Below, one piece after another: positions 60,601 through 64,000 of a stretch of DNA of 64,000 nucleotides. Source of the stretch: Paramacrobiotus metropolitanus (lineage: Eukaryota > Tardigrada > Eutardigrada > Parachela > Macrobiotidae); the NCBI RefSeq assembly GCF_019649055.1, contig NW_026570320.1:186001-250000 (forward strand). The letters are read 5' to 3'. The notes beneath the pieces were generated by a model. That model was given only the letters and a program-made list of their open reading frames with translations, was not told where the DNA came from and made no database searches. Made by a program: the position numbers and the translations under genes. Numbering within the stretch: the stretch's first letter is position 1; each line of letters starts with the position of its first letter.

Positions 60601-62856
60601 TCGCGTGGTTTACTTTATATGCATGAAAAAACGGCTGAGTTACAAATGTGATACAAAAACAGCGTGACATTTTTCCGTTGCTCTATCGTCGATGTAGTAC
60701 GATTACGAAAGAAGAAAATGGTTCTGTCGTACGCGAAGTGTGGAGATCAGTTTTAGTGGATGGTGATAATTGCCGAAATGCCATCGTAAGCAATGTTAAG
60801 AAAGCTGTTTAGACACGGCCTTTACGTAGCGTGAAAGTGCATTGGTTATATTGGTTGAATGTGATTAGAGTGAAGTTATACGTCGACTTTTACGACAAAT
60901 CTAGATGAACATGGCGATTGTGCCTGGGCTGTCATGTTTTTTTCTACGGCTTGTAAATCATCGTATCATGGCTTGGGCTGTCGACTAATAAAGCCAAACC
61001 TGTCATGCCCCCGGCTACCAACTTTTACTTTTGTATTCGGCCCCCAATGAAAAATGCTTTATTGCTGGTATTTTTTGTGCATCATTGATAATGATCGTAC
61101 GTTTGCACGTATTAACAAATAACTGGTTGGGAATCCTTTCGGCTTAATAGCTTCGTTTAGCCCCATTTTTCGACAAAAGTTTTGTATTCTTAGAAGTGTA
61201 GCTTCTGTTATTTGTCACGCGCCTGTTTTTATTTCAAGCACTTCTTAAGCGGTGTTAGTGATTGATCTGGTTATTCAGCATGTAGCTTCTGCTTTTGAAA
61301 ATCTGATTTGATATTATTTTTACAGTACAGATATGTTGATTTATGCGAACATCGCTTAAAGTAATCGTGTATTTTGCGGAACTTCGAACTTCGGTTCCAT
61401 TATGGATGTTGATATGCTGGACGAACTGACCGGCGACGATCACATGTTTCGCTGTGTCATGATTGTTGATTATCGTCCTTACACTAACAATAAATAGTAA
61501 GTGCAGCAAAGAGCGACATTCTTTATGAAGTTGGACGCCTTTTTCTGGAACAGTTTCTTTTTTATGGTAATTTTTTTCCCTTTTTACAACATTGTACGTA
61601 CTTCTTCATATTCTTTATATGCAGTGTAACTGTGTAACTAAATTTAAATAGATATAACTAAATTTAAGTTGTAATGCAAAAATTTTATTACATAGTATTG
61701 TAAGGTATGGTTTGGAATGCATAGTGTCGTCGGCTTTTATGATAGATTTCGTTTCGTTGTCAGTATAGTAATGTTTCGTTATCAGTATAGGTGATAATGA
61801 CTTTTCGTTGTGATAATGACGAAAAGTCGTTCGTTGTGATAATGACTTTTTTATTTGGCATGGTCTTTATGAATTAACTGAATTTACTTTAAAAAACTCA
61901 AAAAATTGCCCATTTTCAGTTGCTCACTTCATTTCAGCCTATCGAGCATTTAACTTCATTTGGCGAATTTTTTTACCACTTATGAATCTTCCAGCGTTGG
62001 TTTGCAATGGAGTCGTGGTAACTGCAAGTAGTGACAACAGATACATTTTTATTTATATGCATATTATTGTCAGATTTAAAAATATTTTAAAGTCGAGAAT
62101 GATTATCTTAAAAATTTGGTCCTGACTTTTGTTATGGCACACTTTGTGTTTACGTAATTTGACTTCAACGCGATATTGTGCCTTTTACGGGCTGTGGAGT
62201 GTGGACACTGGACTTACTGTTAGTGTAATCCGAAGTCGACCAATTACTGGAGCACGATGTTTACGTTAATTGTTTTGGTCGTTAATGAATGTAAAGTAGC
62301 GTTGGAAATGATTTAATTTTCGCTTCATGTCGTCCGAATTTTGCAAACGTCAATTACGGCGTGTTCTTTTCTGAAATTTGCCAGTCTTAGACAATTAGAA
62401 AAATTTATTGTAATTGTTAATCATTGGACTTTGAATCGTAAATGAACAAAAAATGTGATTGACGAATTTTGGTGTTATCCAACTGACACTGCATGCCGCG
62501 CAATCTGCCTACAGTGTGGCGCCTTTGAGACACTGATTGTGATAAATGACCGTATTGTTCTTGATTTTTTGCGGTTTAAAATCGCGCAGGCGGTATATTT
62601 GGCAGGTTTTTGTTCTTCGTCGAGATTGCGGAATGGAATTTGTAATGAGTTCTAGCTAGTTATTTTGTAAAATTTATTGGCAGAAATGTGACAGTTGTTT
62701 CCCGACTTCAGTGTAATTGAAATTCTTTTGTATACGTGCTAATGGCAAACAACGACATTTGTTTTGTTTTCCTGTATTATTTAGCGGACGGACCGAATAT
62801 GAAACGCTCGAGGATGGAAAACGGCGGTTTCGTGTGGAAAAGTCAAGTATTACTCG
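57681..62856 (+). CDS. PTPN4: FERM domain of a PTPN3/PTPN4 (Ptpmeg)-like tyrosine phosphatase, 3'-incomplete
   Basis: A membrane-cytoskeleton phosphatase; PTPN3/4 proteins have FERM, PDZ and PTP domains, and only FERM plus the start of the FERM-adjacent region is visible. Exons: 57681-57836, 57940-58059, 58413-58455, 58547-58625, 58704-58800, 59125-59245, 59544-59631, 59831-59919, 60033-60096, 60156-60322, 62785-62856. Diagnostic matches to PTPN4: FRVKFFVSDP, DEYTRYNYFLQLKKD, GYLSDYTFIPHQP, TPADAEFNFL, WAKIVKISFKQKQFFIQI, TLLGFYMLSYRTCKNLWKS, VEHHSFFRL, LGSKFRYSGRTEYE. The last visible exon ends at a phase-2 GTGAGT donor, so PDZ and PTP exons should lie beyond 64000. Exon 58704-58800 is out of frame by one nucleotide: its entry frame reaches TAG at 58768, while the conserved GKLPVPESIAVLLASYVVQ is one frame over. 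Confidence 0.88.
58833..58932. repeat. Small inverted-repeat insert flanked by 10-bp direct repeats
   Basis: AGAGACCGAGCAATAC (58848-58863) pairs with GTATTGTTCGGTCTCT (58905-58920), one mismatch, enclosing a GC-rich loop. ATGGTTAAAG flanks both sides (58833-58842, 58923-58932). It sits in an intron of the PTPN4-like gene. The direct repeats look like a target duplication, so this may be a tiny mobile element. Confidence 0.65.
60323..62784. other. Large intron of the PTPN4-like gene
   Basis: A 2.46-kb intron between the last FERM exon and the FERM-adjacent exon, T-rich throughout. It contains a local ATAATGACTTTTCGTTGTG-type duplication near 61795-61850. No nested gene is supported on either strand. 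Confidence 0.5.
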
Positions 62857-64000
62857 GTGAGTGTTGTTTAGTGGTTCGGTTTCGATTACCCAATTATTTT
62901 TTGGTTTGGTATACCATATACATATAGATATGATATAGATCTGGTGTGGTTGAATCATATTTTTGCATAGAAAACATGATGGTTGATTGCTTGATTGGGT
63001 CTGTTCGAACTACAAGTACCGACGGACTTTTCTAATCAAAGTGTCCCAAGAAATCTGATTTCGTAATTAGGTAGCTCGATTGTAGTTGATTGCAATGGTT
63101 GGCGCTGCTTGCTGACCACAGCCGTGGGTTCGTAATGCAACCAGGTTAAAAATCCCATGCTAGATTCTCACCCTGGTCGGATGTGGGCTACATGCTGTGC
63201 TCGAATTATATCAAATTACAGATAAATAAAGTGTGCAGACTGCGGTGAAATTTTGAAGTTTGAAATTTTTTGAAGAATTTATTTGAATGTTGGTACCCCG
63301 GCTGAGTGTTAACGATTTAAAATTCATACAATACCACTTGTTATCTATAGTACATACTGTATAGCGCCCAAAACTGTACTACTAGCAAATTACGAGCCAG
63401 CGTATAGAAAATCGTTTACGCGTTTGCTCCTTAGAGTGAGCCTTTTTAATTTTTTTCATAAGAGAATTTCAGTTTGAGTGCAATGAGTGTTATCAGATAG
63501 TTACAGGCGACTGCAGTACTATCTACTTGCTTCATGAGATACAAGACCTGCGAGATTGAAACGCTCAGAATTTTAAGTACAACTATTTTGGGTTAACAAT
63601 TCTTGTCTGGTAGCCAGTTTATAGTGCTTTTAAACATTTTTGTTAATTATTGTCGGTTCCAGTTAATAGTAACTGCTGATTCATTTTCATGTCTTTTATT
63701 TAGCTTTAAGACAAGGTGGATTAGTCCAAAACCAAAATGCATTGCACATAGACGTGATGCATTGAAAAATTGACGGTTATCGCAGGAAGACTTTCGATGA
63801 AGTTTCAAAACCTCTGCCGATCATTCTGCTTTGCTTGAAGTAATTATAAGTACTGCTGTAGAGGTACTATGGAAGTCTACTGGTTCTTCTGGGCAGTTTT
63901 CGTAAGAATACGCATACTTCTTAATTCGTATAAATCGAAAGCAGTCACTATAGCCCCCTGCCCCAGTAATATGTCAACACTAACCTAACCGTAAGGTGCA
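62857..64000. other. Intron or 3' flank with a LINE tail fragment
   Basis: Follows the GTGAGT donor at 62857 and is most simply intron of the PTPN4-like gene. A candidate terminal exon at 63705-63770 (good acceptor, 22 codons to a stop) has no resemblance to PTPN4 and was not adopted. Confidence 0.4.
63143..63230 (+). mobile_element. LINE 3'-tail fragment
   Basis: CCAGGTTAAAAATCCCATGC to GTGGGCTACATGCTG matches the 3' tail of the LINE remnant at about 37302-37365 over about 62 nt, with perhaps three quarters identity by eye, and ends in an A-rich stretch with AAATAAA. No coding part is left. Confidence 0.6.

Noticed and set aside
63705-63770. Possible terminal exon of the PTPN4-like gene
   Set aside because: A good polypyrimidine acceptor and matching phase, but the 22 codons do not resemble PTPN3/4, and accepting it would leave the phosphatase without PDZ and PTP domains. 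Chance is likelier than a FERM-only isoform.

Overview
The window is nuclear DNA of an invertebrate animal. It has spliced genes on both strands with GT-AG introns, and the introns range from about 70 nt to 5 kb. Every recognisable protein belongs to a metazoan family: Polycomb RING proteins, a zona pellucida protein, a PTPN4-type FERM phosphatase, ARL3, SAP30 and a lysosomal glycosidase. Gene density is low (about nine supported genes in 64 kb) and the DNA is AT-rich. The gene mix fits an ecdysozoan or panarthropod, and a tardigrade is possible, but I cannot fix the taxon from sequence alone. I see no bacterial operons, CRISPR array or rRNA, and I did not confidently find a tRNA.

Layout. 1.5-6.3 kb (-): a ten-exon Polycomb group RING finger gene (PCGF-A) with a long basic tail like PSC/Su(z)2. 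9.3-10.6 kb (+): an unresolved multi-exon candidate. 14.2-17.6 kb (+): an eleven-exon alpha-N-acetylgalactosaminidase. 18.4-20.5 kb (+): a seven-exon ZP protein that seems to have only the C-terminal ZP half. 24.5-27.4 kb (-): a second PCGF gene (PCGF-B) sharing PCGF-A's first intron positions, so the two are tandem paralogues on the same strand. 27.4-39.6 kb: gene-poor DNA with a fold-back element and a dead LINE 3' end. 39.6-40.1 kb (+): a single-exon, single-pass membrane protein. 41.0-47.1 kb (-): ARL3, whose 5-kb intron holds an intronless + strand gene and a decayed copy of part of it. 48.1-50.8 kb (-): a SAP30-like Sin3 corepressor subunit. 52.9-55.5 kb: a small transposon cluster, with a MITE nested in a fold-back element and a non-autonomous hAT element. 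57.7-62.9 kb and probably beyond the window (+): the FERM part of a PTPN3/4 (Ptpmeg)-like phosphatase.

Most genes are independent housekeeping or developmental genes. One thread links three of them: two PRC1-type RING proteins and a SAP30 subunit are all transcriptional corepressors, but nothing shows that their proximity is functional. Exon models were built by hand by matching splice phase. In the NAGA, ZP, ARL3, SAP30 and both PCGF models all phases close and the coding length is a multiple of three. The PTPN4-like model closes only if one nucleotide is missing from the given sequence.
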